Below, piece by piece: positions 24,052 through 38,198 of a stretch of 64,000 bases of DNA (position 1 is the stretch's first letter; every line of letters starts with the position of its first letter). The stretch lies in contig CAUPSS010000009.1 of NCBI GenBank assembly GCA_963514095.1, positions 682,001 through 746,000 on the forward strand, given 5' to 3'. Under the pieces are notes generated by a model. It worked only from the letters and a program-made list of their open reading frames with translations. It was not told the DNA's origin and did no database searches. The DNA is from Eutrigla gurnardus (taxonomy: Eukaryota > Chordata > Actinopteri > Perciformes > Triglidae). Made by a program: the position numbers and the translations under genes.

Positions 24052-25543
24052 CGGCCCCATGATAGACTGGTTACCTGTCTGTCTCTACATGTCTCCCTGT
24101 GATAGACTGGTTACCTGTCTGTCTCTACATGTCTCCCTGTGATAGACTGGTTACCTGTCTGTCTCTACATGTCGGCCCTGTGATAGACTGGTTACCTGTC
24201 TGTCTCTACATGTCAGCCCTGTGATAGACTGGTTGCCTGTCTGTCTCTACATGTCTCCCTGTGATAGACTGGTTACCTGTCTGTCTCTACATGTCGGCCC
24301 CGTGATAGACTGGTTACCTGTCTGTCTCTACATGTCTCCCTGTGATAGACTGGTTACCTGTCTGTCTCTACATGTCTCCCTGTGATAGACTGGTTACCTG
24401 TCTGTCTCTACATGTCCCCCTGTGATAGACTGGTTACCTGTCGGTCTCTACATGTCTCCCTGTGATAGACTGGTTACCTGTCTGTCTCTACATGTCTCCC
24501 TGTGATAGACTGGTTACCTGTCTGTCTCCACATGTCTCCATGTGATAGACTGGTTACCTGTCTGTCTCTACATGTCAGCCCTATGATAGACTGGTTACCT
24601 GTCTGTCGCTACATGTCAGCCCTGTGATAGACTGGTTACCTGTCTGTCTCTACATGTCAGCCCTGTGATAGACTGGTTACCTGTCTGTCTGTACATGTCT
24701 CCCTGTGATAGACTGGTTACCTGTCTGTCTCTACATGTCTCCCTGTGATAGACTGGTTACCTGTCTGTCTCTACATGTCCCCCTGTGATAGACTGGTTAC
24801 CTGTCTGTCTCTACATGTCTCCCTGTGATAGACTGGTTACCTGTCTGTCTCTACATGTCAGCCCTGTGATAGACTGGTTACCTGTCTGTCTCTACATGTC
24901 AGCCCTGTGATAGACTGGTTGCCTGTCTGTCTCTACATGTCTCCCTGTGATAGACTGGTTACCTGTCTGTCTCTACATGTCGGCCCCGTGATAGACTGGT
25001 TACCTGTCTGTCTCTACATGTCTCCCTGTGATAGACTGGTTACCTGTCTGTCTCTACATGTCTCCCTGTGATAGACTGGTTACCTGTCTGTCTCTACATG
25101 TCCCCCTGTGATAGACTGGTTACCTGTCGGTCTCTACATGTCTCCCTGTGATAGACTGGTTACCTGTCTGTCTCTACATGTCTCCCTGTGATAGACTGGT
25201 TACCTGTCTGTCTCCACATGTCTCCATGTGATAGACTGGTTACCTGTCTGTCTCTACATGTCAGCCCTATGATAGACTGGTTACCTGTCTGTCTCTACAT
25301 GTCAGCCCTGTGATAGACTGGTTACCTGTCTGTCTGTACATGTCTCCCTGTGATAGACTGGTTACCTGTCTGTCTGTACATGTCTCCCTGTGATAGACTG
25401 GTTACCTGTCTGTCTCTACATGTCTCCCTGTGATAGACTGGTTACCTGTCTGTCTCTACATGTCCCCCTGTGATAGACTGGTTACCTGTCTGTCTCTACA
25501 TGTCTCCCTGTGATAGACTGGTTACCTGTCTGTCTCTACATGT
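24052..25543. repeat. HOR-E copy 1, 37 monomers (1,492 bp)
   Basis: The thirty-seven monomers include 12 of 41 bp and total 1,492 bp. The unit has two internal GGCCCCGTG monomers and ends with a pair of GTACATG monomers, then T, C, T. GTCGCTACATG lies at 24,608. Confidence 0.92.
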
Positions 25544-27073
25544 CGGCCCCATGATAGACTGGTTACCTGTCTGTCTCTACATGTCTCCCTGTGATAGACT
25601 GGTTACCTGTCTGTCTCTACATGTCTCCCTGTGATAGACTGGTTACCTGTCTGTCTCTACATGTCGGCCCTGTGATAGACTGGTTACCTGTCTGTCTCTA
25701 CATGTCAGCCCTGTGATAGACTGGTTGCCTGTCTGTCTCTACATGTCAGCCCTGTGATAGACTGGTTACCTGTCTGTCTCTACATGTCTCCCTGTGATAG
25801 ACTGGTTACCTGTCTGTCTCTACATGTCTCCCTGTGATAGACTGGTTACCTGTCTGTCTCTACATGTCAGCCCTGTGATAGACTGGTCACCTGTCTGTCT
25901 CTACATGTCAGCCCTATGATAGACTGGTTACCTGTCTGTCTCTACATGTCAGCCCTGTGATAGACTGGTTACCTGTCTGTCTCTACATGTCCCCCTGTGA
26001 TAGACTGGTTACCTGTCGGTCTCTACATGTCTCCCTGTGATAGACTGGTTACCTGTCTGTCTCTACATGTCTCCCTGTGATAGACTGGTTACCTGTCTGT
26101 CTCCACATGTCTCCATGTGATAGACTGGTTACCTGTCTGTCTCTACATGTCAGCCCTATGATAGACTGGTTACCTGTCTGTCTCTACATGTCAGCCCTGT
26201 GATAGACTGGTTACCTGTCTGTCTCTACATGTCAGCCCTGTGATAGACTGGTTACCTGTCTGTCTGTACATGTCTCCCTGTGATAGACTGGTTACCTGTC
26301 TGTCTCTACATGTCTCCCTGTGATAGACTGGTTACCTGTCTGTCTCTACATGTCTCCCTGTGATAGACTGGTCACCTGTCTGTCTCTACATGTCTCCCTG
26401 TGATAGACTGGTCACCTGTCTGTCTCTTCATGTCTCCCTGTGATAGACTGGTTACCTGTCTGTCTGTACATGTCCCCCTGTGATAGACTGGTTACCTGTC
26501 GGTCTCTACATGTCTCCCTGTGATAGACTGGTTACCTGTCTGTCTGTACATGTCCCCCTGTGATAGACTGGTTACCTGTCGGTCTCTACATGTCTCCCTG
26601 TGATAGACTGGTTACCTGTCTGTCTGTACATGTCTCCCTGTGATAGACTGGTTACCTGTCTGTCTCTACATGTCTCCCTGTGATAGACTGGTCACCTGTC
26701 TGTCTCTACATGTCTCCCTGTGATAGACTGGTTACCTGTCTGTCTTTACATGTCTCCCTGTGATAGACTGGTTACCTGTCTGTCTCTACATGTCTCCCTG
26801 TGATAGACTGGTTACCTGTCTGTCTCTACATGTCTCCCTGTGATAGACTGGTTACCTGTCTGTCTCTACATGTCCCCCTGTGATAGACTGGTTACCTGTC
26901 TGTCTCTACATGTCTCCCTGTGATAGACTGGTTACCTGTCTGTCTCTACATGTCTCCCTGTGATAGACTGGTTACCTGTCTGTCTCTACATGTCCCCCTG
27001 TGATAGACTGGTTACCTGTCTGTCTCTACATGTCTCCCTGTGATAGACTGGTTACCTGTCTGTCTCTACATGT
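25544..27073. repeat. HOR-A copy 2 (1,530 bp)
   Basis: It has the same 38-monomer order as copy 1 at an offset of 5,480 bp. I saw no difference in monomer order. Confidence 0.93.
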
Positions 27074-28804
27074 CGGCCCCATGATAGACTGGTTACCTGT
27101 CTGTCTCTACATGTCTCCCTGTGATAAACTGGTTACCTGTCTGTCTCTACATGTCTCCCTGTGATAGACTGGTTACCTGTCTGTCTCTACATGTCGGCCC
27201 TGTGATAGACTGGTTACCTGTCTGTCTCTACATGTCAGCCCTGTGATAGACTGGTTGCCTGTCTGTCTCTACATGTCAGCCCTGTGATAGACTGGTTACC
27301 TGTCTGTCTCTACGTGTCTCCCTGTGATAGACTGGTTACCTGTCTGTCTCTACATGTCTCCTTGTGATAGACTGGTTACCTGTCTGTCTCTACATGTCAG
27401 CCCTGTGATAGACTGGTCACCTGTCTCTCTCTACATGTCAGCCCTGTGATAGACTGGTCACCTGTCTGTCTCTACATGTCAGCCCTGTGATAGACTGGTT
27501 ACCTGTCTGTCTCTACATGTCTCCCTGTGATAGACTGGTTACCTGTCTGTCTCTACATGTCCCCCTGTGATAGACTGGTTACCTGTCTGTCTTTACATGT
27601 CTCCCTGTGATAGACTGGTTACCTGTCTGTCTCTCCATGTCTCCCTGTGATAGACTGGTTACCTGTCTGTCTCTACATGTCTCCCTGTGATAGACTGGTT
27701 ACCTGTCTGTCTCTACATGTCTCCATGTGATAGACTGGTTACCTGTCTGTCTCTACATGTCTCCCTGTGATAGACTGGTTAACTGTCTGTCTCTACATGT
27801 CCCCCTGTGATAGACTGGTTACCTGTCTGTCTCTACATGTCTCCCTGTGATAGACTGGTTACCTGTCTGTCTCTACATGTCGGCCCCGTGATAGACTGGT
27901 TACCTGTCTGTCTCTACATGTCTCCCTGTGATAGACTGGTTACCTGTCTGTCTCTACATGTCTCCCTGTGATAGACTGGTTACCTGTCTGTCTCTACATG
28001 TCCCCCTGTGATAGACTGGTTACCGGTCGGTCTCTACATGTCTCCCTGTGATAGACTGGTTACCTGTCTGTCTCTACATGTCTCCCTGTGATAGACTGGT
28101 TACCTGTCTGTCTCCACATGTCTCCATGTGATAGACTGGTTACCTGTCTGTCTCTACATGTCAGCCCTATGATAGACTGGTTACCTGTCTGTCTCTACAT
28201 GTCAGCCCTGTGATAGACTGGTTACCTGTCTGTCTCTACATGTCAGCCCTGTGATACACTGGTTACCTGTCTGTCTGTACATGTCTCCCTGTGATAGACT
28301 GGTTACCTGTCTGTCTCTACATGTCTCCCTGTGATAGACTGGTTACCTGTCTGTCTCTACATGTCTCCCTGTGATAGACTGGTCACCTGTCTGTCTCTAC
28401 ATGTCTCCCTGTGATAGACTGGTTACCTGTCTGTCTTTACATGTCTCCCTGTGATAGACTGGTTACCTGTCTGTCTTTACATGTCTCCCTGTGATAGACT
28501 GGTTACCTGTCTGTCTCTACATGTCTCCCTGTGATAGACTGGTTACCTGTCTGTCTCTACATGTCTCCCTGTGATAGACTGGTTACCTGTCTGTCTCTAC
28601 ATGTCCCCCTGTGATAGACTGGTTACCTGTCTGTCTCTACATGTCTCCCTGTGATAGACTGGTTACCTGTCTGTCTCTACATGTCTCCCTGTGATAGACT
28701 GGTTACCTGTCTGTCTCTACATGTCCCCCTGTGATAGACTGGTTACCTGTCTGTCTCTACATGTCTCCCTGTGATAGACTGGTTACCTGTCTGTCTCTAC
28801 ATGT
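27074..28804. repeat. HOR-D copy 2 (1,731 bp)
   Basis: It has the same 43 monomers as copy 1 at +5,480 bp, with GATAAACT, TACGTGTC (27,311), ACCGGTCGG (28,021) and GATACACT (about 28,253) all kept. Confidence 0.92.
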
Positions 28805-30296
28805 CGGCCCCATGATAGACTGGTTACCTGTCTGTCTCTACATGTCTCCCTGTGATAGACTGGTTACCTGTCTGTCTCTACATGTCTCCCTGTGATAGAC
28901 TGGTTACCTGTCTGTCTCTACATGTCGGCCCTGTGATAGACTGGTTACCTGTCTGTCTCTACATGTCAGCCCTGTGATAGACTGGTTGCCTGTCTGTCTC
29001 TACATGTCTCCCTGTGATAGACTGGTTACCTGTCTGTCTCTACATGTCGGCCCCGTGATAGACTGGTTACCTGTCTGTCTCTACATGTCTCCCTGTGATA
29101 GACTGGTTACCTGTCTGTCTCTACATGTCTCCCTGTGATAGACTGGTTACCTGTCTGTCTCTACATGTCCCCCTGTGATAGACTGGTTACCTGTCGGTCT
29201 CTACATGTCTCCCTGTGATAGACTGGTTACCTGTCTGTCTCTACATGTCTCCCTGTGATAGACTGGTTACCTGTCTGTCTCCACATGTCTCCATGTGATA
29301 GACTGGTTACCTGTCTGTCTCTACATGTCAGCCCTATGATAGACTGGTTACCTGTCTGTCGCTACATGTCAGCCCTGTGATAGACTGGTTACCTGTCTGT
29401 CTCTACATGTCAGCCCTGTGATAGACTGGTTACCTGTCTGTCTGTACATGTCTCCCTGTGATAGACTGGTTACCTGTCTGTCTCTACATGTCTCCCTGTG
29501 ATAGACTGGTTACCTGTCTGTCTCTACATGTCCCCCTGTGATAGACTGGTTACCTGTCTGTCTCTACATGTCTCCCTGTGATAGACTGGTTACCTGTCTG
29601 TCTCTACATGTCAGCCCTGTGATAGACTGGTTACCTGTCTGTCTCTACATGTCAGCCCTGTGATAGACTGGTTGCCTGTCTGTCTCTACATGTCTCCCTG
29701 TGATAGACTGGTTACCTGTCTGTCTCTACATGTCGGCCCCGTGATAGACTGGTTACCTGTCTGTCTCTACATGTCTCCCTGTGATAGACTGGTTACCTGT
29801 CTGTCTCTACATGTCTCCCTGTGATAGACTGGTTACCTGTCTGTCTCTACATGTCCCCCTGTGATAGACTGGTTACCTGTCGGTCTCTACATGTCTCCCT
29901 GTGATAGACTGGTTACCTGTCTGTCTCTACATGTCTCCCTGTGATAGACTGGTTACCTGTCTGTCTCCACATGTCTCCATGTGATAGACTGGTTACCTGT
30001 CTGTCTCTACATGTCAGCCCTATGATAGACTGGTTACCTGTCTGTCTCTACATGTCAGCCCTGTGATAGACTGGTTACCTGTCTGTCTGTACATGTCTCC
30101 CTGTGATAGACTGGTTACCTGTCTGTCTGTACATGTCTCCCTGTGATAGACTGGTTACCTGTCTGTCTCTACATGTCTCCCTGTGATAGACTGGTTACCT
30201 GTCTGTCTCTACATGTCCCCCTGTGATAGACTGGTTACCTGTCTGTCTCTACATGTCTCCCTGTGATAGACTGGTTACCTGTCTGTCTCTACATGT
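28805..30296. repeat. HOR-E copy 2 (1,492 bp)
   Basis: This is the same 37-monomer unit with GTCGCTACATG at 29,361. It lacks the 727-bp partial duplication that precedes copy 1. Confidence 0.92.
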
Positions 30297-31870
30297 CGGC
30301 CCCATGATAGACTGGTTACCTGTCTGTCTCTACATGTCTCCCTGTGATAGACTGGTTACCTGTCTGTCTCTACATGTCTCCCTGTGATAGACTGGTTACC
30401 TGTCTGTCTCTACATGTCGGCCCTGTGATAGACTGGTTACCTGTCTGTCTCTACATGTCAGCCCTGTGATAGACTGGTTGCCTGTCTGTCTCTACATGTC
30501 AGCCCTGTGATAGACTGGTTACCTGTCTGTCTCTACATGTCTCCCTGTGATAGACTGGTTACCTGTCTGTCTCTACATGTCTCCCTGTGATAGACTGGTT
30601 ACCTGTCTGTCTCTACATGTCAGCCCTGTGATAGACTGGTCACCTGTCTGTCTCTACATGTCAGCCCTATGATAGACTGGTTACCTGTCTGTCTCTACAT
30701 GTCAGCCCTGTGATAGACTGGTTACCTGTCTGTCTCTACATGTCCCCCTGTGATAGACTGGTTACCTGTCGGTCTCTACATGTCTCCCTGTGATAGACTG
30801 GTTACCTGTCTGTCTCTACATGTCTCCCTGTGATAGACTGGTTACCTGTCTGTCTCCACATGTCTCCATGTGATAGACTGGTTACCTGTCTGTCTCTACA
30901 TGTCAGCCCTATGATAGACTGGTTACCTGTCTGTCTCTACATGTCAGCCCTGTGATAGACTGGTTACCTGTCTGTCTCTACATGTCAGCCCTGTGATAGA
31001 CTGGTTACCTGTCTGTCTGTACATGTCTCCCTGTGATAGACTGGTTACCTGTCTGTCTCTACATGTCTCCCTGTGATAGACTGGTTACCTGTCTGTCTCT
31101 ACATGTCCCCCTGTGATAGACTGGTTACCTGTCTGTCTCCACATGTCTCCATGTGATAGACTGGTTACCTGTCTGTCTCTACATGTCAGCCCTATGATAG
31201 ACTGGTTACCTGTCTGTCTCTACATGTCAGCCCTGTGATAGACTGGTTACCTGTCTGTCTCTACATGTCAGCCCTGTGATACACTGGTTACCTGTCTGTC
31301 TGTACATGTCTCCCTGTGATAGACTGGTTACCTGTCTGTCTCTACATGTCTCCCTGTGATAGACTGGTTACCTGTCTGTCTCTACATGTCAGCCCTGTGA
31401 TAGACTGGTTACCTGTCTGTCTCTACATGTCTCCCTGTGATAGACTGGTTACCTGTCTGTCTCTACATGTCTCCCTGTGATAGACTGGTCACCTGTCTGT
31501 CTCTACATGTCTCCCTGTGATAGACTGGTTACCTGTCTGTCTTTACATGTCTCCCTGTGATAGACTGGTTACCTGTCTGTCTCTACATGTCTCCCTGTGA
31601 TAGACTGGTTACCTGTCTGTCTCTACATGTCTCCCTGTGATAGACTGGTTACCTGTCTGTCTCTACATGTCCCCCTGTGATAGACTGGTTACCTGTCTGT
31701 CTCTACATGTCTCCCTGTGATAGACTGGTTACCTGTCTGTCTCTACATGTCTCCCTGTGATAGACTGGTTACCTGTCTGTCTCTACATGTCCCCCTGTGA
31801 TAGACTGGTTACCTGTCTGTCTCTACATGTCTCCCTGTGATAGACTGGTTACCTGTCTGTCTCTACATGT
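30297..31870. repeat. HOR-G: chimera of HOR-A and HOR-D parts, 39 monomers (1,574 bp)
   Basis: The first 20 monomers follow HOR-A. After one C monomer it switches to the CCACATG, AGCCCTATG, A, A(GATACACT), GTACATG run of HOR-D, and the GATACACT mark at about 31,278 is otherwise seen only in the two D copies. It ends with an A, T, T, T, TTTACATG, T, T, C, T, T, C, T tail. Fourteen 41-bp monomers give 1,574 bp. Confidence 0.88.
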
Positions 31871-33362
31871 CGGCCCCATGATAGACTGGTTACCTGTCTG
31901 TCTCTACATGTCTCCCTGTGATAGACTGGTTACCTGTCTGTCTCTACATGTCTCCCTGTGATAGACTGGTTACCTGTCTGTCTCTACATGTCGGCCCTGT
32001 GATAGACTGGTTACCTGTCTGTCTCTACATGTCAGCCCTGTGATAGACTGGTTGCCTGTCTGTCTCTACATGTCTCCCTGTGATAGACTGGTTACCTGTC
32101 TGTCTCTACATGTCGGCCCCGTGATAGACTGGTTACCTGTCTGTCTCTACATGTCTCCCTGTGATAGACTGGTTACCTGTCTGTCTCTACATGTCTCCCT
32201 GTGATAGACTGGTTACCTGTCTGTCTCTACATGTCCCCCTGTGATAGACTGGTTACCTGTCGGTCTCTACATGTCTCCCTGTGATAGACTGGTTACCTGT
32301 CTGTCTCTACATGTCTCCCTGTGATAGACTGGTTACCTGTCTGTCTCCACATGTCTCCATGTGATAGACTGGTTACCTGTCTGTCTCTACATGTCAGCCC
32401 TATGATAGACTGGTTACCTGTCTGTCGCTACATGTCAGCCCTGTGATAGACTGGTTACCTGTCTGTCTCTACATGTCAGCCCTGTGATAGACTGGTTACC
32501 TGTCTGTCTGTACATGTCTCCCTGTGATAGACTGGTTACCTGTCTGTCTCTACATGTCTCCCTGTGATAGACTGGTTACCTGTCTGTCTCTACATGTCCC
32601 CCTGTGATAGACTGGTTACCTGTCTGTCTCTACATGTCTCCCTGTGATAGACTGGTTACCTGTCTGTCTCTACATGTCAGCCCTGTGATAGACTGGTTAC
32701 CTGTCTGTCTCTACATGTCAGCCCTGTGATAGACTGGTTGCCTGTCTGTCTCTACATGTCTCCCTGTGATAGACTGGTTACCTGTCTGTCTCTACATGTC
32801 GGCCCCGTGATAGACTGGTTACCTGTCTGTCTCTACATGTCTCCCTGTGATAGACTGGTTACCTGTCTGTCTCTACATGTCTCCCTGTGATAGACTGGTT
32901 ACCTGTCTGTCTCTACATGTCCCCCTGTGATAGACTGGTTACCTGTCGGTCTCTACATGTCTCCCTGTGATAGACTGGTTACCTGTCTGTCTCTACATGT
33001 CTCCCTGTGATAGACTGGTTACCTGTCTGTCTCCACATGTCTCCATGTGATAGACTGGTTACCTGTCTGTCTCTACATGTCAGCCCTATGATAGACTGGT
33101 TACCTGTCTGTCTCTACATGTCAGCCCTGTGATAGACTGGTTACCTGTCTGTCTGTACATGTCTCCCTGTGATAGACTGGTTACCTGTCTGTCTGTACAT
33201 GTCTCCCTGTGATAGACTGGTTACCTGTCTGTCTCTACATGTCTCCCTGTGATAGACTGGTTACCTGTCTGTCTCTACATGTCCCCCTGTGATAGACTGG
33301 TTACCTGTCTGTCTCTACATGTCTCCCTGTGATAGACTGGTTACCTGTCTGTCTCTACATGT
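31871..33362. repeat. HOR-E copy 3 (1,492 bp)
   Basis: It matches copy 2 at +3,066 bp, with GTCGCTACATG at 32,427. Together with HOR-G it forms the short 3,066-bp super-repeat. Confidence 0.92.
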
Positions 33363-34892
33363 CGGCCCCATGATAGACTGGTTACCTGTCTGTCTCTACA
33401 TGTCTCCCTGTGATAGACTGGTTACCTGTCTGTCTCTACATGTCTCCCTGTGATAGACTGGTTACCTGTCTGTCTCTACATGTCGGCCCTGTGATAGACT
33501 GGTTACCTGTCTGTCTCTACATGTCAGCCCTGTGATAGACTGGTTGCCTGTCTGTCTCTACATGTCAGCCCTGTGATAGACTGGTTACCTGTCTGTCTCT
33601 ACATGTCTCCCTGTGATAGACTGGTTACCTGTCTGTCTCTACATGTCTCCCTGTGATAGACTGGTTACCTGTCTGTCTCTACATGTCAGCCCTGTGATAG
33701 ACTGGTCACCTGTCTGTCTCTACATGTCAGCCCTATGATAGACTGGTTACCTGTCTGTCTCTACATGTCAGCCCTGTGATAGACTGGTTACCTGTCTGTC
33801 TCTACATGTCCCCCTGTGATAGACTGGTTACCTGTCGGTCTCTACATGTCTCCCTGTGATAGACTGGTTACCTGTCTGTCTCTACATGTCTCCCTGTGAT
33901 AGACTGGTTACCTGTCTGTCTCCACATGTCTCCATGTGATAGACTGGTTACCTGTCTGTCTCTACATGTCAGCCCTATGATAGACTGGTTACCTGTCTGT
34001 CTCTACATGTCAGCCCTGTGATAGACTGGTTACCTGTCTGTCTCTACATGTCAGCCCTGTGATAGACTGGTTACCTGTCTGTCTGTACATGTCTCCCTGT
34101 GATAGACTGGTTACCTGTCTGTCTCTACATGTCTCCCTGTGATAGACTGGTTACCTGTCTGTCTCTACATGTCTCCCTGTGATAGACTGGTCACCTGTCT
34201 GTCTCTACATGTCTCCCTGTGATAGACTGGTCACCTGTCTGTCTCTTCATGTCTCCCTGTGATAGACTGGTTACCTGTCTGTCTGTACATGTCCCCCTGT
34301 GATAGACTGGTTACCTGTCGGTCTCTACATGTCTCCCTGTGATAGACTGGTTACCTGTCTGTCTGTACATGTCCCCCTGTGATAGACTGGTTACCTGTCG
34401 GTCTCTACATGTCTCCCTGTGATAGACTGGTTACCTGTCTGTCTGTACATGTCTCCCTGTGATAGACTGGTTACCTGTCTGTCTCTACATGTCTCCCTGT
34501 GATAGACTGGTCACCTGTCTGTCTCTACATGTCTCCCTGTGATAGACTGGTTACCTGTCTGTCTTTACATGTCTCCCTGTGATAGACTGGTTACCTGTCT
34601 GTCTCTACATGTCTCCCTGTGATAGACTGGTTACCTGTCTGTCTCTACATGTCTCCCTGTGATAGACTGGTTACCTGTCTGTCTCTACATGTCCCCCTGT
34701 GATAGACTGGTTACCTGTCTGTCTCTACATGTCTCCCTGTGATAGACTGGTTACCTGTCTGTCTCTACATGTCTCCCTGTGATAGACTGGTTACCTGTCT
34801 GTCTCTACATGTCCCCCTGTGATAGACTGGTTACCTGTCTGTCTCTACATGTCTCCCTGTGATAGACTGGTTACCTGTCTGTCTCTACATGT
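33363..34892. repeat. HOR-A copy 3 (1,530 bp)
   Basis: This unit has the same 38 monomers as copies 1 and 2, and it opens the first A / A-prime / B / H super-repeat. Confidence 0.93.
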
Positions 34893-36666
34893 CGGCCCCA
34901 TGATAGACTGGTTACCTGTCTGTCTCTACATGTCTCCCTGTGATAGACTGGTTACCTGTCTGTCTCTACATGTCTCCCTGTGATAGACTGGTTACCTGTC
35001 TGTCTCTACATGTCGGCCCTGTGATAGACTGGTTACCTGTCTGTCTCTACATGTCAGCCCTGTGATAGACTGGTTGCCTGTCTGTCTCTACATGTCAGCC
35101 CTGTGATAGACTGTTTACCTGTCTGTCTCTACATGTCTCCCTGTGATAGACTGGTTACCTGTCTGTCTCTACATGTCTCCCTGTGATAGACTGGTTACCT
35201 GTCTGTCTCTACATGTCGGCCCTGTGATAGACTGGTTACCTGTCTGTCTCTACATGTCAGCCCTGTGATAGACTGGTTGCCTGTCTGTCTCTACATGTCA
35301 GCCCTGTGATAGACTGGTTACCTGTCTGTCTCTACATGTCTCCCTGTGATAGACTGGTTACCTGTCTGTCTCTACATGTCTCCCTGTGATAGACTGGTTA
35401 CCTGTCTGTCTCTACATGTCAGCCCTGTGATAGACTGGTCACCTGTCTGTCTCTACATGTCAGCCCTATGATAGACTGGTTACCTGTCTGTCTCTACATG
35501 TCAGCCCTGTGATAGACTGGTTACCTGTCTGTCTCTACATGTCCCCCTGTGATAGACTGGTTACCTGTCGGTCTCTACATGTCTCCCTGTGATAGACTGG
35601 TTACCTGTCTGTCTCTACATGTCTCCCTGTGATAGACTGGTTACCTGTCTGTCTCCACATGTCTCCATGTGATAGACTGGTTACCTGTCTGTCTCTACAT
35701 GTCAGCCCTATGATAGACTGGTTACCTGTCTGTCTCTACATGTCAGCCCTGTGATAGACTGGTTACCTGTCTGTCTCTACATGTCAGCCCTGTGATAGAC
35801 TGGTTACCTGTCTGTCTGTACATGTCTCCCTGTGATAGACTGGTTACCTGTCTGTCTCTACATGTCTCCCTGTGATAGACTGGTTACCTGTCTGTCTCTA
35901 CATGTCTCCCTGTGATAGACTGGTCACCTGTCTGTCTCTACATGTCTCCCTGTGATAGACTGGTCACCTGTCTGTCTCTTCATGTCTCCCTGTGATAGAC
36001 TGGTTACCTGTCTGTCTGTACATGTCCCCCTGTGATAGACTGGTTACCTGTCGGTCTCTACATGTCTCCCTGTGATAGACTGGTTACCTGTCTGTCTGTA
36101 CATGTCTCCCTGTGATAGACTGGTTACCTGTCTGTCTCTACATGTCTCCCTGTGATAGACTGGTTACCTGTCTGTCTCTACATGTCAGCCCTGTGATAGA
36201 CTGGTTACCTGTCTGTCTCTACATGTCTCCCTGTGATAGACTGGTTACCTGTCTGTCTCTACATGTCTCCCTGTGATAGACTGGTCACCTGTCTGTCTCT
36301 ACATGTCTCCCTGTGATAGACTGGTTACCTGTCTGTCTTTACATGTCTCCCTGTGATAGACTGGTTACCTGTCTGTCTCTACATGTCTCCCTGTGATAGA
36401 CTGGTTACCTGTCTGTCTCTACATGTCTCCCTGTGATAGACTGGTTACCTGTCTGTCTCTACATGTCCCCCTGTGATAGACTGGTTACCTGTCTGTCTCT
36501 ACATGTCTCCCTGTGATAGACTGGTTACCTGTCTGTCTCTACATGTCTCCCTGTGATAGACTGGTTACCTGTCTGTCTCTACATGTCCCCCTGTGATAGA
36601 CTGGTTACCTGTCTGTCTCTACATGTCTCCCTGTGATAGACTGGTTACCTGTCTGTCTCTACATGT
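34893..36666. repeat. HOR-A-prime copy 1, 44 monomers (1,774 bp)
   Basis: This is HOR-A with monomers 4-8 (G, A, A, T, T) doubled, one GTACATG-C plus CGG-T pair instead of two, and an added A, T, T group before the TTTACATG tail. Fourteen 41-bp monomers give 1,774 bp. It carries the private mark GACTGTTTAC at 35,109. Confidence 0.9.
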
Positions 36667-38198
36667 CGGCCCCATGATAGACTGGTTACCTGTCTGTTTC
36701 TACATGTCTCCCTGTGATAGACTGGTTACCTGTCTGTCTCTACATGTCTCCCTGTGATAGACTGGTTACCTGTCTGTCTCTACATGTCGGCCCTGTGATA
36801 GACTGGTTACCTGTCTGTCTCTACATGTCAGCCCTGTGATAGACTGGTTGCCTGTCTGTCTCTACATGTCAGCCCTGTGATAGACTGGTTACCTGTCTGT
36901 CTCTACATGTCTCCCTGTGATAGACTGGTTACCTGTCAGTCTCTACATGTCTCCCTGTGATAGACTGGTTACCTGTCTGTCTCTACATGTCTCCCTGTGA
37001 TAGACTGGTTACCTGTCTGTCTCTAAATGTCAGCCCTGTGATAGACTGGTCACCTGTCTGTCTCTACATGTCAGCCTGTGATAGACTGGTTACCTGTCTG
37101 TCTCTACATGTCAGCCCTGTGATAGACTGGTCACCTGTCTCTCTCTACATGTCAGCCCTGTGATAGACTGGTCACCTGTCTGTCTTTACATGTCTCCCTG
37201 TGATAGACTGGTTACCTGTCTGTCTCTACATGTCTCCCTGTGATAGACTGGTTACCTGTCTGTCTCTACATGTCAGCCCTGTGATAGACTGGTTACCTGT
37301 CTGTCTCTACATGTCCCCCTGTGATAGACTGGTTACCTGTCGGTCTCTACATGTCTCCCTGTGATAGACTGGTTACCTGTCTGTCTCTACATGTCTCCCT
37401 GTGATAGACTGGTTACGTGTCTGTCTCCACATGTCTCCATGTGATAGACTGGTTACCTGTCTGTCTCTACATGTCAGCCCTATGATAGACTGGTTACCTG
37501 TCTGTCTCTACATGTCAGCCATGTGATAGACTGGTTACCTGTCTGTCTCTACATGTCAGCCCTGTGATAGACTGGTTACCTGTCTGTCTGTACATGTCTC
37601 CCTGTGATAGACTGGTTACCTGTCTGTCTCTACATGTCTCCCTGTGATAGACTGGTTACCTGTCTGTCTCTACATGTCAGCCCTGTGATAGACTGGTTAC
37701 CTGTCTGTCTCTACATGTCTCCCTGTGATAGACTGGTTACCTGTCTGTCTCTACATGTCTCCCTGTGATAGACTGGTCACCTGTCTGTCTCTACATGTCT
37801 CCCTGTGATAGACTGGTTACCTGTCTGTCTTTACATGTCTCCCTGTGATAGACTGGTTACCTGTCTGTCTCTACATGTCTCCCTGTGATAGACTGGTTAC
37901 CTGTCTGTCTCTACATGTCTCCCTGTGATAGACTGGTTACCTGTCTGTCTCTACATGTCTCCCTGTGATAGACTGGTTACCTGTCTGTCTCTACATGTCC
38001 CCTTGTGATAGACTGGTTACCTGTCTGTCTCTACATGTCTCCCTGTGATAGACTGGTTACCTGTCTGTCTCTACATGTCTCCCTGTGATAGACTGGTTAC
38101 CTGTCTGTCTCGACATGTCCCCCTGTGATAGACTGGTTACCTGTCTGTCTCTACATGTCTCCCTGTGATAGACTGGTTACCTGTCTGTCTCTACATGT
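36667..38198. repeat. HOR-B copy 1, 38 monomers (1,532 bp)
   Basis: This is a second 38-monomer unit, with 12 monomers of 41 bp. Private marks are CAGTCTC-T, an AAATG+AGCCC monomer (about 37,024), a 40-bp AGCCTGTG monomer, the TCTCTCTC monomer, TTACGTG, CCCCTTG and CTCGACATG (38,111). A GTTTCTAC mark near 36,698 is shared with copy 2. Confidence 0.93.
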
